A DNA stretch of 64,000 nt from the NCBI RefSeq assembly GCF_003330725.1, contig NZ_CP030843.1, positions 1 to 64,000 of the forward strand, written 5' to 3'. The DNA is from Acidisarcina polymorpha (GTDB lineage: Bacteria > Acidobacteriota > Terriglobia > Terriglobales > Acidobacteriaceae). Below are positions 28,802-37,390 of this stretch, piece by piece. Under the pieces are notes generated by a model. It searched no databases and was not told where the DNA came from. It worked only from the letters and a program-made list of their open reading frames with translations. The position numbers and the translations under genes are program-made. The first letter of the stretch is position 1, and each line of letters opens with the position of its first letter.

Positions 28802-30871
28802 GTGGCAGAAGCGAAAACCCAGCCTCGCCCCTTACGCTTCGGAAACTTCGAGCTTGACCTTCGTGCCGGAGAATTGCGCAGGGCTGGCGTGAAGCTCAAA
28901 CTGAGCGGCCAGCCGTTTCAGATTCTGACCATTCTGCTGGAGCATGCGGGCGAAGTGGTGACCCGGGAAGAATTGCGAGAGCAACTCTGGCCGGACACAT
29001 TCGTCGATTTCGACCATAGTCTCAACAAGGCGATCAATAAGATTCGAGAGGTGCTCGGAGATTCCGCGGAAAGCCCGCGTTTTGTCGAAACCCTGCCTCG
29101 GCGCGGTTACCGTTTTGTAGCCCCCGTTGCGAGTGGCGGCCCTGCCTCTAAAAAACTGGCCGAAGAAGCACCGCCCAAGGCCGGCCTAAAACCTCTGCGC
29201 TACGGGTTGATGGTTTTCGGGGTGGGTTTAATAACCGTTGCTGCCCTGAACCTCTGGAAAAGTGTCTTCAGCGACAAGGCAACGCTGAGAGTAATCCGCT
29301 TTACAAAACTAACCGATGATGGCCGGGCAAAATCCGGCCCGATGGCTACAGATGGTTCGCGAATCTATTTTAACGAACACAATCTTGTCACTCAGGTGTC
29401 CGTCGAGGGTGGGGAGGTCGTCGCGCTTCCGTTGCCCCTCAAGGTGCCCGCATTGCTCGATATGTCCAGGGAAGGACACGAGTTTCTGGTAGCCAATGAC
29501 GACGATTTTTTTGACACCTCGTTCTGGGTTCAACCGGTAACAGGAGGATCTCCGCGCCGTGTTGGTGCAATCCTCGGTTCTTCCGCTGGATTTGGCGCCG
29601 ACGAAACGACCGTCCTTCTAGGGAGGGAGCGCGAAGTCGACTCCGTGCAACGAGACGGTTCCTCCTTTCGAAGGCTGTTTGCGACAAGTGGCACTCCCTC
29701 ATACTTCCGCTTTTCGCCGGATCTCAGTACCTTCCGCTTCACTAACTTTGACTATTCATCGAATGCCAGGACAATTATGGAGGCTGCTGCAAATGGGGCC
29801 GGCCTGCACAAGGTGCTCGATGGATGTTGTGGTGAATGGACTGCGAACGGGAATTTTTTTATCTATCAGGATAAGCGCAATGGAAGGAACGATCTCTTTG
29901 TGTTGCCGGAGGAGAAAGGTCTCTGGGCAAAGAGGCAAGGAAAAAAGCCATTTAGGCTGACGAACGGTCCTCTGGACTTTCAGTATCCTCTGCCCAGTAA
30001 GGATGGCAAGCGGGTCTTCGCCATCGGCACTTCGCGCCGTTCAGAGCTGGCCCGATACGACGCGCGTAGCCTTGAATTCATACCGTATCTACCGGGAGTC
30101 TCAGCTGATAGCGTGGCATTCTCTCCAGACGGACAATGGGTTGCCTACACTTCCTACTCGGATGGCACGTTGTGGCGGAGCAAAATAGATGGAACGAATC
30201 GCCTTCGGCTTACCTTTCCGCCGCTGCAGGTTTTTCTGCCGCGCTGGTCGCCCGACGGCAGACAAATTGCGTTCAATGCCAGACTACCCGATAAGGTTTG
30301 GAACATCTACATTATCTCGAGCGAAGGAGGTACCCCACAAAGAGTTCTTCCGAGCGGAGAAAGTCAGATGGATGCGAATTGGTCTCCCGATGGAAACTCG
30401 CTGGCATTCGGCTCGATGCAGGTTCCCCATAATCCGATCTACATCATCGACCTGAAGTCGAAGCGTGTCTCGGCCTTGCCGGGTTCATTCGGGTTTTATT
30501 CCCCCCATTGGTCGCCGGATGGAAGACACATGGCCGCCATAAGAACCGAAAAGCCTGAAACCCTGTATCTCTTCAACTTTGCCACACAGAAATGGAGGCA
30601 AGCATTCGGCGGAGAGATTGGCTATGAGAATTGGTCACACGATGGGAGATACGTCTATTTTGAGAGCTACCTTGCGAAGATCGCTCGTTTCCGGATTATG
30701 CGCCTTCGGCTAACCGACGGAAAGGTAGAGGAGTTAACAAATCTCGATAAAACTGTGGGTTTGACAGACTCGGAATATGCAAATTATTGGTTCGGAATCG
30801 CCCCTGACGATTCTCCATTGATCTTTCGCAGCATCAGCACTCAGGAAATCTATGCACTCGAAGTGGAATGA
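28802..30871 (+). CDS. CadC-like winged-helix regulator fused to WD40/TolB-like repeats
   Basis: 689 residues from GTG 28802. Residues ~10-105 are an OmpR/PhoB-type winged helix (FGNFELDLRAGELRRAGVKL, EHAGEVVTREELREQLWPDT, VETLPRRGYRFVAPV). A transmembrane helix lies at ~135-153 (LMVFGVGLITVAALNLW). The rest is a periplasmic PD40/TolB-like propeller (VAFSPDGQWVAYTSY, RWSPDGRQIAFNA, HWSPDGRHMAAIR). This architecture is very typical of Acidobacteriota. It is presumably a membrane-bound one-component transcription regulator, perhaps acting on the divergent protease gene. Confidence 0.92.
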   Translation: MAEAKTQPRPLRFGNFELDLRAGELRRAGVKLKLSGQPFQILTILLEHAGEVVTREELREQLWPDTFVDFDHSLNKAINKIREVLGDSAESPRFVETLPRRGYRFVAPVASGGPASKKLAEEAPPKAGLKPLRYGLMVFGVGLITVAALNLWKSVFSDKATLRVIRFTKLTDDGRAKSGPMATDGSRIYFNEHNLVTQVSVEGGEVVALPLPLKVPALLDMSREGHEFLVANDDDFFDTSFWVQPVTGGSPRRVGAILGSSAGFGADETTVLLGREREVDSVQRDGSSFRRLFATSGTPSYFRFSPDLSTFRFTNFDYSSNARTIMEAAANGAGLHKVLDGCCGEWTANGNFFIYQDKRNGRNDLFVLPEEKGLWAKRQGKKPFRLTNGPLDFQYPLPSKDGKRVFAIGTSRRSELARYDARSLEFIPYLPGVSADSVAFSPDGQWVAYTSYSDGTLWRSKIDGTNRLRLTFPPLQVFLPRWSPDGRQIAFNARLPDKVWNIYIISSEGGTPQRVLPSGESQMDANWSPDGNSLAFGSMQVPHNPIYIIDLKSKRVSALPGSFGFYSPHWSPDGRHMAAIRTEKPETLYLFNFATQKWRQAFGGEIGYENWSHDGRYVYFESYLAKIARFRIMRLRLTDGKVEELTNLDKTVGLTDSEYANYWFGIAPDDSPLIFRSISTQEIYALEVE

Positions 30872-31082
30872 CCCGAGTAGATTCGCTGGGTTTTCTAACT
30901 AGCTCGTCGAAGTCTTCCCGATCCCTTGAAATTGTGTAACTAGCTGCCCGCAGTGCAAGCTCATCACGGTGGCTCTCATTGCGGACGGTCCAATAAACAA
31001 CCGCTGAACTGCCTGCAAAGTCGTGCATTATAGGTAAGTTGCTGCCAGCGCATGAAAGCTCCAGCGGTCAAAGACCTTCGTT

Positions 31083-31116
31083 AGCGTACATAAATTTCCG
31101 TTTCGTGAGGTGTCCC
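31083..31116 (+). repeat. dispersed ~35-bp repeat, copy 2
   Basis: AGCGTACATAAATTTCCG followed by TTTCGTGAGGTGTCCCC. It directly abuts copy 2 of the ~108-bp repeat, so two repeat families meet at 31116/31117. Confidence 0.75.
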
Positions 31117-31224
31117 CTAGCAGCCCTGACCCGCCGGGCTTTCCAGCGCTATTTTCGACCTTGACTTCCGGCCCCGCGAAAGCCATTAAAATTAAGGCTG
31201 GGAAGCGGTGGGTCAAAACTTACT
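31117..31224. repeat. ~108-bp direct repeat, copy 2
   Basis: It begins CTAGCAGCCCTGACCCGCCG and ends near CAAAACTTAC, matching copy 1 at 22207. The differences are scattered substitutions and one C deletion. It lies ~630 bp upstream of the HNH-recombinase operon, on the recombinase side of the cargo. Confidence 0.8.
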
Positions 31225-31807
31225 CTTCAGAACCCCGGCACGAGCGCTATAACGACCTCAGGATGGCGGCAAGGATCAGTTTTTAAGGAATATCGAGAAA
31301 GGTATGGGCATTACGGACAAGGCCGTATTTCTTCCGGTCGCGGGGCGGAATTCTTGATGGATTTCCAGAAAGATCCATCAGAAGAAGTGCTTGACGGCTT
31401 GAGCTGCGTCGGGCGTATCCTATAGATGACTTCCGGCGGGCTCCACCCCACCGGAAGGGTGCTACACCTGCTTTACCTCATGAGGCAGAGCAGAGCTGCA
31501 ATCCACCGCAAGGGCAAATGGATTGCAAGGTTGAAGCGCATGTTTATAGAGAACATGACTTCTACCTCCTTTCAACGGGAATGACGGCCCTGTTCGCGCA
31601 GGGCCGTGTTGCTTTGGCAACCTCGGTTTTGCCCCTGCTCTAACCAAACGCACATTGTGAAGCCCCGCTAAAAGCGCAGCTCTAGTGTACCTAGCGAGCT
31701 TTCGTCCTGCGCGCAGGTATTCGCTTTTCCTTCGCTCACCCTGCTACCGATTCTGGGGTTAGCGCAATCTCCGACGCCTTCCTCAAAGTCTAAGCAAGCC
31801 ACGATCG
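31225..31807. other. structured intergenic region without gene
   Basis: Contains a perfect 9-bp hairpin at 31584-31607 (ACGGCCCTG / CAGGGCCGT) and several weaker inverted segments, including a CCACCCCACCGGAA stretch similar to one just before paralogue 3 (21644). No protein frame is convincing. A small RNA or recombination site is possible. Confidence 0.35.
31584..31607. terminator. GC-rich hairpin
   Basis: ACGGCCCTG-TTCGCG-CAGGGCCGT, followed on the plus strand by TGTTGCTTTGG. It has the shape of an intrinsic terminator with a poor U-tract and would insulate the recombinase operon. Confidence 0.5.
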
Positions 31808-31833
31808 CCAACAACAATGTCGATTGTTGTTGG
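31808..31833. promoter_or_regulatory. perfect palindromic operator candidate
   Basis: An 11-bp perfect inverted repeat with a 4-bp centre (CCAACAACAAT-GTCG-ATTGTTGTTGG), ending 22 bp before the HNH gene start. Its position over the expected promoter or leader suggests a repressor site, perhaps for one of the HTH-like paralogues. Confidence 0.6.
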
Positions 31834-31855
31834 TGATGCGGCCTATACTGCTTTC

Positions 31856-32365
31856 ATGGCAGAATTCCAGCTGTTGCCTTCCGCCAGCTCGCTTTCGTCC
31901 CTACCCCCGGGCTTCCCGCGGCCGGCTGGCAGGATCCTGACCTCAAACCCCCTCGTCTCCCGGCCTGCCCCTCTCGAGCCGAGAAAGGAAGTCAGGCGTT
32001 CCCGGCAGCGGGTGCTCTTCTGCCGCTGCGGGTCGAGTTCGATCTGGGCCCGCGGTCTCTGCCAGCGCTGTTACAGCCGGGTGCGGGCCGATGAAAGACA
32101 CTTTGCCGGACTACGCGATCGGGTGCTCGCCCGGGACCGTCATACCTGTCAGGGATGCCAGGCGACCTCGATCTCGACCGTCCTCGCTGTCCATCATCGC
32201 CAGCCGGGCGTCTCCTCGCTTGAACTTCTGGTCACCCTCTGCCCGGCCTGCCATGCCTTGGTCGAACGCACCCAGGTGCTCTTTCGCGATGTGCCCGAAC
32301 TTCTCCGGCTGCTCTGGCGGGAGCTCCACCCGGCGGCGAGCGAGCAGCTGCCGCTCTTCCTATGA
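31856..32365 (+). CDS. HNH endonuclease
   Basis: 169 residues from ATG 31856 (the frame opens earlier at 31817 but inside the palindrome). A zinc-finger-like CRCGSSSIWARGLCQRC precedes the HNH core: RDRHTCQGC, VLAVHHRQPG and LVTLCPACHALVE (two CxxC pairs plus the HH). It nicks or cuts DNA. The stop overlaps the recombinase start by four bases (ATGA), so the two are translationally coupled and probably act together in element mobility or target-site processing. Confidence 0.85.
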   Translation: MAEFQLLPSASSLSSLPPGFPRPAGRILTSNPLVSRPAPLEPRKEVRRSRQRVLFCRCGSSSIWARGLCQRCYSRVRADERHFAGLRDRVLARDRHTCQGCQATSISTVLAVHHRQPGVSSLELLVTLCPACHALVERTQVLFRDVPELLRLLWRELHPAASEQLPLFL

Positions 32366-33282
32366 CCGGCTCCGCCCTGGTCCCGATCGCGCCGCCGACG
32401 CCGGCAACTTTCGACTGGCTCCGCGCGACGGTGCTGGCCGGCGTTGCCTCTCCGTATTCGAAGCGCAATTACTCGCGGGCCTTCGACGAGCTGGGAAAGT
32501 TCCTGGATTCGATCGAAGAACCGCTCTCGCGCTCGAGCCTAGTCGCCTACCGGACGCAGCTCCTCGAGCGGGGTCTCTCGGCTTCTACGATTAATGTCCA
32601 ACTCTCGGCGATCCGCCAGCTGGCCGCTGAGGCCCGACGCACCGGGATCCTCGACGCTGAGACCGCGGCCTCGATCACCGATGTCCCCAATGTCCGCCAG
32701 CAGGGCACCCGGACGGGAAACTGGCTCAGCCGCGACCAGGCGAAAGAGCTGCTCGCCGTGCCCAACCAGGAGAAGCTGATCGGCAAGCGCGACCATGCTC
32801 TTCTGGCCCTCCTGCTTGGCTGCGGACTACGCCGTCAGGAACTGGCCGTGCTCAAATTTGAGGACATCGTCGAGCGCGAAAGCCGAGCGGTGATCGTCGA
32901 CCTGGTGGGGAAGGGAAGGCGCGTCCGGACGGTGGCCGTGCCCTTCTGGGTCAAGCAGAGCATCGACCGCTGGACAGCCGCTGCTGACATTCAAGATGGG
33001 CCCCTGCTCCGGCCGGTTTCGAAGTCCGGCAAACCGGGCAAAGTGGCACTCGGCGATTGGTCGGTCTGGTCGGTCGTCGAACGGTGCGCCAAGGAGATCG
33101 GCATCCAAAATTTCGGCGCCCATGACCTGCGCCGGACCTGCGCGAAGCTTTGCCGGAAGTCGGGTGGCGATCTAGAGCAGATCAAGTTCCTACTTGGGCA
33201 CTCGTCGATTCAGACCACCGAACGCTATCTCGGGTCTGAGCAAGAGATTGCCGTGGCCGTCAATGACACCTGGAGCTTTTAA
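32362..33282 (+). CDS. XerC-like tyrosine recombinase 2
   Basis: 306 residues, intact. Core-binding domain at ~15-100 (YSKRNYSRAFDELGKFLD, LLERGLSASTINVQLSAIRQ), catalytic domain with LLLGCGLRRQELAVL (Arg), FGAHDLRRTCAKLCRK (His-x-x-Arg), LLGHSSIQTTERYLG (His and nucleophilic Tyr). It is clearly paralogous to recombinase 1 at 15685. It is likely the integrase of the block, with the ~108-bp repeats as possible substrates. Confidence 0.95.
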   Translation: MTGSALVPIAPPTPATFDWLRATVLAGVASPYSKRNYSRAFDELGKFLDSIEEPLSRSSLVAYRTQLLERGLSASTINVQLSAIRQLAAEARRTGILDAETAASITDVPNVRQQGTRTGNWLSRDQAKELLAVPNQEKLIGKRDHALLALLLGCGLRRQELAVLKFEDIVERESRAVIVDLVGKGRRVRTVAVPFWVKQSIDRWTAAADIQDGPLLRPVSKSGKPGKVALGDWSVWSVVERCAKEIGIQNFGAHDLRRTCAKLCRKSGGDLEQIKFLLGHSSIQTTERYLGSEQEIAVAVNDTWSF

Positions 33283-33440
33283 CACGAATTGCTCGGAAAT
33301 GACCGCAGGGCTGGTGACAGCGGAGCATCTCGGTTTAATGAATCTCAGTTTAATGATAAGAATGGTTCTTTGTTGGAGTGTTTATGTCTCATGCGTCCCA
33401 TGCGGCTCACGTCGCCACCCTGATTGATGATCTGCCAGTG

Positions 33441-33604
33441 TTATCGCTGAGCGGAATTACTTATCTGTTGGAAAGGCTCGCACACCAGATAGGGGGAGCG
33501 TACAGCCGGGGGCGTGATCCAGCTACCTCGGGAGGTCTTAGACTGTGCTGTGAGGATTTGCTGCCCATGATCCACATGGCCAAATACTATTGGCACTTCA
33601 TCGG
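33441..33604. repeat. 164-bp direct repeat, copy 1 (3' end of a lost paralogue)
   Basis: It matches 42284-42448 at more than 90% by eye. In the second copy this DNA is the 3' coding end of the minus-strand gene at 42284-42727, so copy 1 is the remnant of a third member of that gene family, without its 5' part. Confidence 0.85.
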
Positions 33605-33633
33605 CACGGCTCCCGACCGACCTTCACCAAGGA

Positions 33634-34413
33634 TTACTTCAAGTGCGCGATCTCCATGTTCCGGAAGTAAACTTCCGCTCCTTCGCACTGGAAAAGAATC
33701 TTGCCGTGCGTGGTGTTAGGGTTGGTGCCAACCAGCGCGGCTCTGCCATTTACAAAGTAAAGGATTCGATCGTGCGCAACGACGAGTTCCAGGACGTTCC
33801 ATTCCCCGTGGGGCTTTTCAAGGTCATTGACAGGATCGCGGTCCCCGGTGACATTTACAAGCGGCCCACGGCCGATATGCGCGATGCGGATGTATTGTGT
33901 CGGGCTGGGTTCCGCCGTGCTCTGATAGGTATGCCCGTCGACAGTGATTCCAGTGCCATTGATCACCCACATGTCGCCGGTTCCACCCTCATTGATCTGA
34001 AATTCCATCAGCCGTCCCCAGACCCGAAGAGGCCCGGTGATGTTGTACTGGATCCCGCTATCGCGAGCCTTGCCCAGGCGCGGCGCGTACATCTTTTCTC
34101 CCCATTTGAACTCGGCGCGCAGATAGTAATTCTCATACTCTTTCCGGGTAACGAGGCCGCCGAACTCCTCCCCGGAGATATGTAGCATTCCGTCTTCGAC
34201 CTGAAAAACTTTGTCTGGATCGTGGTTGATCCCATGATCCTTGAGCAGCGTAACGAAGCCTTCGAAGTTCTTCCCGTTGAAGAGCGGCTTGAGTTTCGAG
34301 TGAGGCGGGATGTTCTCTGCCTGCTGCGCGACCCCTGGTAAGGCGCACGTCACGATCAACATCGGCGTTACAAAGCACAAGGCAATTCGTCGGATCGCGA
34401 TCGAGCCTCTCAA
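33634..34413 (-). CDS. DUF1080 (3-keto-disaccharide hydrolase-like) exported protein
   Basis: 259 residues from TTG 34413 with AGGAG six bases upstream. Signal peptide (PMLIVTCALPGVAQQ). The DUF1080 lectin-like jelly roll shows LKPLFNGKNFEGFVTLLKD, YENYYLRAEFKWGEK, DSGIQYNITGPLRVW and GKILFQCEGAEVYFRNMEI. Family members act in periplasmic 3-ketoglucose/3-ketodisaccharide degradation. It is divergent from the TAT-exported isomerase gene at 34552, with which it commonly clusters. Confidence 0.92.
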   Translation of the reverse strand: MRGSIAIRRIALCFVTPMLIVTCALPGVAQQAENIPPHSKLKPLFNGKNFEGFVTLLKDHGINHDPDKVFQVEDGMLHISGEEFGGLVTRKEYENYYLRAEFKWGEKMYAPRLGKARDSGIQYNITGPLRVWGRLMEFQINEGGTGDMWVINGTGITVDGHTYQSTAEPSPTQYIRIAHIGRGPLVNVTGDRDPVNDLEKPHGEWNVLELVVAHDRILYFVNGRAALVGTNPNTTHGKILFQCEGAEVYFRNMEIAHLK

Positions 34414-34551
34414 TTGAGTTCTCCTCTTCGTCTTACCAAGTTCGGCTTGTTGCCGCGTTTGAATAGATCCAGTTCCAAGCAGACATAGTAGATTGCGGCG
34501 TAGTTCTTCGCTAGCGACTCAGTGCATTAATATTGCTGCCGGAGGCCAGTT

Positions 34552-35667
34552 ATGAATCGCAGAAGATTTCTCGGCGCTTCCCTCTCTGCGGGGGCGGCGA
34601 TGGCAAGCTCTCCCCTCTTGCCGAAGCCGCAGGCAATTGTCGGCGCAGAGAACACCGGCGGTGCCCAAACGAAGCCAAGGAAGTTGCCAATCGGCGTCTT
34701 CAATCCTCCGTTTCGAGATCTTACCCTGGACGAAATGCTCGACAAGTTCTCGAGCCTCGGGATTGAGGCGGTCGAGATCGGCGCCGGCGGGTACACCGGA
34801 ACACCTCAATGCCCAGTGCCCGATCTGCTGGCGAACCCCGCGAAGGCGCGCCAGTGGAAGAAGAAATTCGATGACCGCAGCATGCCCATCATGGCGCTTA
34901 CTTGTCACACCAACGCTCTGCACCCCGACCCGGCCAAAGCTGCCGGCTTTGCGCTGCAGTTTCGTCAGGCTCTCCAGCTTGCCGGCATGCTGGAGATTCC
35001 CACGGTAGTCGGTTTCTCCGGATGCCCGGGCGGCTCACCCACGGACACCACTCCTAACTGGGTCGTTTACGGCTGGCCATCGGATCACAGTGCTGCGCTC
35101 GCCTGGCAGTGGAAGGAGCGGGTAATCCCGTACTGGGGAGAGACGGTGCGTTTTGCGCGACAATGCGGCGTGCGCCGGATCGCGCTTGAGATGCACCCCA
35201 ATTTCGTCGTCTACAATCCACGCACTCTGCTTCGCCTTCGCGAAGCGGTGGGACAAGAGATCGGTGCGAACTGCGACCTTAGCCACCTCTTCTGGCAGCA
35301 GTGCGACGCCGTCGAGGTCATCCGCTCTCTGGCCCGGCAGGGAGCCATTTACCATGCGCACATGAAAGATACCGCGTTCTTCCCCGAAAATGTGGACCGC
35401 TTCGGGGTCCTTAACTTCGCCGCGTCGCCCAACGACAAGGAAGGGTCAGAGATGTTCCGCGCCGTAGGCTATGGGCACGGAGTCAGCCTATGGAAGGACG
35501 TAATCGCGGCATACATGGCAGTAGGTTACGACGGCATGCTCAGCGTGGAGAATGAAGACAACCTGCTCAGCGCGGAAACAGGAGTGACACGATCGCTCGC
35601 GGTGCTCAAGAACGCCCGCGAGGAGCTCCTGTCCAACCATCTCAATCCCGGCGATTCACCCGGATAG
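34552..35667 (+). CDS. TAT-exported sugar phosphate isomerase/epimerase-like protein
   Basis: 371 residues with a twin-arginine signal (NRRRFLGASLSAGAAM). The xylose-isomerase-like TIM barrel carries the metal ligands as IALEMHPN (Glu), GANCDLSHLFWQ (Asp), IYHAHMKDTAF (His) and GMLSVENED (Glu). GGAGG lies 5-9 bases upstream. It probably isomerises 3-keto sugars in the periplasm together with the divergent DUF1080 protein. Confidence 0.9.
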   Translation: MNRRRFLGASLSAGAAMASSPLLPKPQAIVGAENTGGAQTKPRKLPIGVFNPPFRDLTLDEMLDKFSSLGIEAVEIGAGGYTGTPQCPVPDLLANPAKARQWKKKFDDRSMPIMALTCHTNALHPDPAKAAGFALQFRQALQLAGMLEIPTVVGFSGCPGGSPTDTTPNWVVYGWPSDHSAALAWQWKERVIPYWGETVRFARQCGVRRIALEMHPNFVVYNPRTLLRLREAVGQEIGANCDLSHLFWQQCDAVEVIRSLARQGAIYHAHMKDTAFFPENVDRFGVLNFAASPNDKEGSEMFRAVGYGHGVSLWKDVIAAYMAVGYDGMLSVENEDNLLSAETGVTRSLAVLKNAREELLSNHLNPGDSPG

Positions 35668-35784
35668 TCAGGCGCAATTGTCCTCTGCCATAGGCGGGAT
35701 TACGGAGCCCGAAGCCAAGCAACATTTCTGCGCCTTCTGCCATCTTGACAAATCCTGATAGATAATGGTCAGGGTCTTGCCCTC

Positions 35785-36208
35785 GTGTTGCGCGAGATCA
35801 AAAGAATCGAACGAACGCTTTTCATGCTGGCGTGGCTCGAAGATCCAGCGCTGCGGCGGCGGGTCACCGCCGGTCTAAACAAAGGCGAGGCCCGGAATTC
35901 GCGGCGCGGGCCGTGTTTTCAATCGGATGGGCTAAATCCGCGATCGACCCTTCGAGAATCAGCGGCATCGCGCCAGCGGGCTGAACCTGGTTGTGGCCGC
36001 CATCACTCTCTGGAATACCGTGTACCTGGAACGCGCAACCGAGCAGATGGCAAGATCGCGGCAGATCGATCGCGCCTTGCTCCAGCATGTCTCTCAGCTT
36101 GGCTGGGAGCACATCAATCTCACCGGCGATTACACCTGGCACACCAATAAATGGGTAGCCAAGGGTGGTTTCAGGCCTCTCCGAAGCCCGAGAAACCCCT
36201 CCGCCTCG
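35785..36208 (+). pseudogene. Tn3-family transposase C-terminal remnant
   Basis: The first segment [20 protein letters not shown] then [17 protein letters not shown], and after a frame change NRMGEIRDR-like remains, [20 protein letters not shown] and [19 protein letters not shown] are the last ~140 residues of a Tn3 TnpA. At least two frame changes and the loss of ~850 upstream residues make it non-functional. The dispersed ~35-bp repeat begins right behind it. Confidence 0.88.
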
Positions 36209-36212
36209 CCTT

Positions 36213-36247
36213 AGCGTACATAACTTTCCCTTTCTTGAGGTGCCCCC
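36213..36247 (+). repeat. dispersed ~35-bp repeat, copy 3
   Basis: AGCGTACATAACTTTCCC then TTTCTTGAGGTGCCCCC, five bases beyond the Tn3 transposase tail. The order suggests that the repeat could be a terminus of, or insertion target for, an associated element. Confidence 0.75.
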
Positions 36248-36325
36248 AACACCAGCATTTTGTGTTGCAAAGTCCCACTGCGATTGCTTTTTCATCGGCA
36301 AATAGGTTTTTGCAGCAAAGCCTTG

Positions 36326-36356
36326 CCGTACGATTTTTGACGTTTGGTGTAGTCGC
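36326..36356 (-). repeat. CACCAAACGT/AATCGTACGG repeat, copy 1
   Basis: Minus-strand ACTACACCAAACGTCAAAAA followed by TCGTACGGCA. Related copies lie at 38048 (plus) and 54521 (plus). The last is beside an IS110 transposase fragment, so this may be an IS end. Confidence 0.6.
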
Positions 36357-36667
36357 CCCAGGTCGCATCTGATAACGGGCTTCCCGACCATATTCCACTT
36401 AGCGAAGGTGATATAGAAATGCAGGTGAAAATCTTTAAGAATTTCTTAGCGGTGTTCCCAATTGCTCATTCGGTAACCATTACCTTCGTGCATACTGATC
36501 ATAGAAACAACGCAGATCTGGGGAACGGGGCAGGAGCCACCGGAAAGGGTGTTCCTACCCCGTATTTTTTGGTCGGGCTCTTGCAGCGCGGCGTAACATA
36601 TCACCAGGCTAGCCATTCTGTCGAGCATAGCCATCAGCATTACCCCGTCTCCCAGCTCTGTTTGCCA

Positions 36668-36693
36668 AAGGGCTACTCGAAAGAGTAGCCCTT
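36668..36693. terminator. strong hairpin with GAAA tetraloop
   Basis: AAGGGCTACTC-GAAA-GAGTAGCCCTT is a perfect 11-bp stem with a stable tetraloop. No obvious gene ends just before it on either strand; it may terminate a small RNA or belong to a lost gene. Confidence 0.6.
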
Positions 36694-36899
36694 GACTCCA
36701 CCGCATGAAATTCCTGGCATTATGATGGTGTTCTAGGTGAAGCAACATTCGCCTGCCTGCGATGCTGTTCAACTGGCTGGTCACGGGGGAAGTGATCGCG
36801 TCCAATCCCGCTCATGCCATCCGGAGGTGAAGACTTGCTTTGGTGTTTTGTCTCCATCGCGCCTAGCTAGGCGACCGTAGAAAGGCAGCTGCTGGCTTC

Positions 36900-36933
36900 A
36901 GCGTACATAGTTTCCCTTTGTGGGGTGTCCCCA
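36900..36933 (+). repeat. dispersed ~35-bp repeat, copy 4
   Basis: AGCGTACATAGTTTCCCTTT then GTGGGGTGTCCCCA, 650 bp from copy 3 in the same orientation. The interval between copies 3 and 4 carries no recognisable gene apart from the hairpin at 36668. Confidence 0.75.
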
Positions 36934-37078
36934 TATTTCTGACCATGAGACCTATTGGTTGCGGAACAATGGAGGCCGTGCGCCCCCTTGCATATTCCCC
37001 GGGATTTAACGCTTTAATGCCAAGGCTGAGGGAAAGGCGTTATCGCTTGATAGGTTCTGGGAGGCCGGTCTGCTTGTT

Positions 37079-37390
37079 TCAGCTCGTGAGTGGTAGGCGT
37101 CGGCCGTGGCGGATGTGCAGGATGTAGACCACGTCGTTTTCGATAGTGAAGAGAACCCGATAGGTGTGAGGCTTTTGGCCGTAGAGCAGATGGCGCACTT
37201 CAAAGGGAAACAGCCTGTTCTCAGGCGCAATGGGGCAACGCTTCGGGGATTCCGCTAGGGAGGCAACGGCACCGTTCATGCGCTGAAACCATCGCAGACC
37301 GGTATCACCGGCATGTTGTGCTAGCAGCCAATCGAGGATGTTTGTCGCGTCTTCTTCCGCTTGCGGAGTGATTTCAACGCGGAAAGTCAT
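37079..37390 (-). CDS. ParE/RelE-family toxin
   Basis: 103 residues: VEITPQAEEDATNILDWLLA at the N-terminus, a helical middle (LRWFQRMNGAVASLAESPKR) and the C-terminal strands VRHLLYGQKPHTYRVLFTIE, VVYILHIRHGRR, the hallmark of the ParE/RelE fold. It inhibits gyrase or ribosomes. Its start overlaps the upstream antitoxin gene by 17 bp, forming a type II pair. Confidence 0.9.
   Translation of the reverse strand: MTFRVEITPQAEEDATNILDWLLAQHAGDTGLRWFQRMNGAVASLAESPKRCPIAPENRLFPFEVRHLLYGQKPHTYRVLFTIENDVVYILHIRHGRRLPLTS

Noticed and set aside
36446-36805. 119-codon minus-strand frame near the tetraloop hairpin
   Set aside because: It runs through the perfect hairpin and has a Met-rich, unstructured composition without a ribosome binding site.
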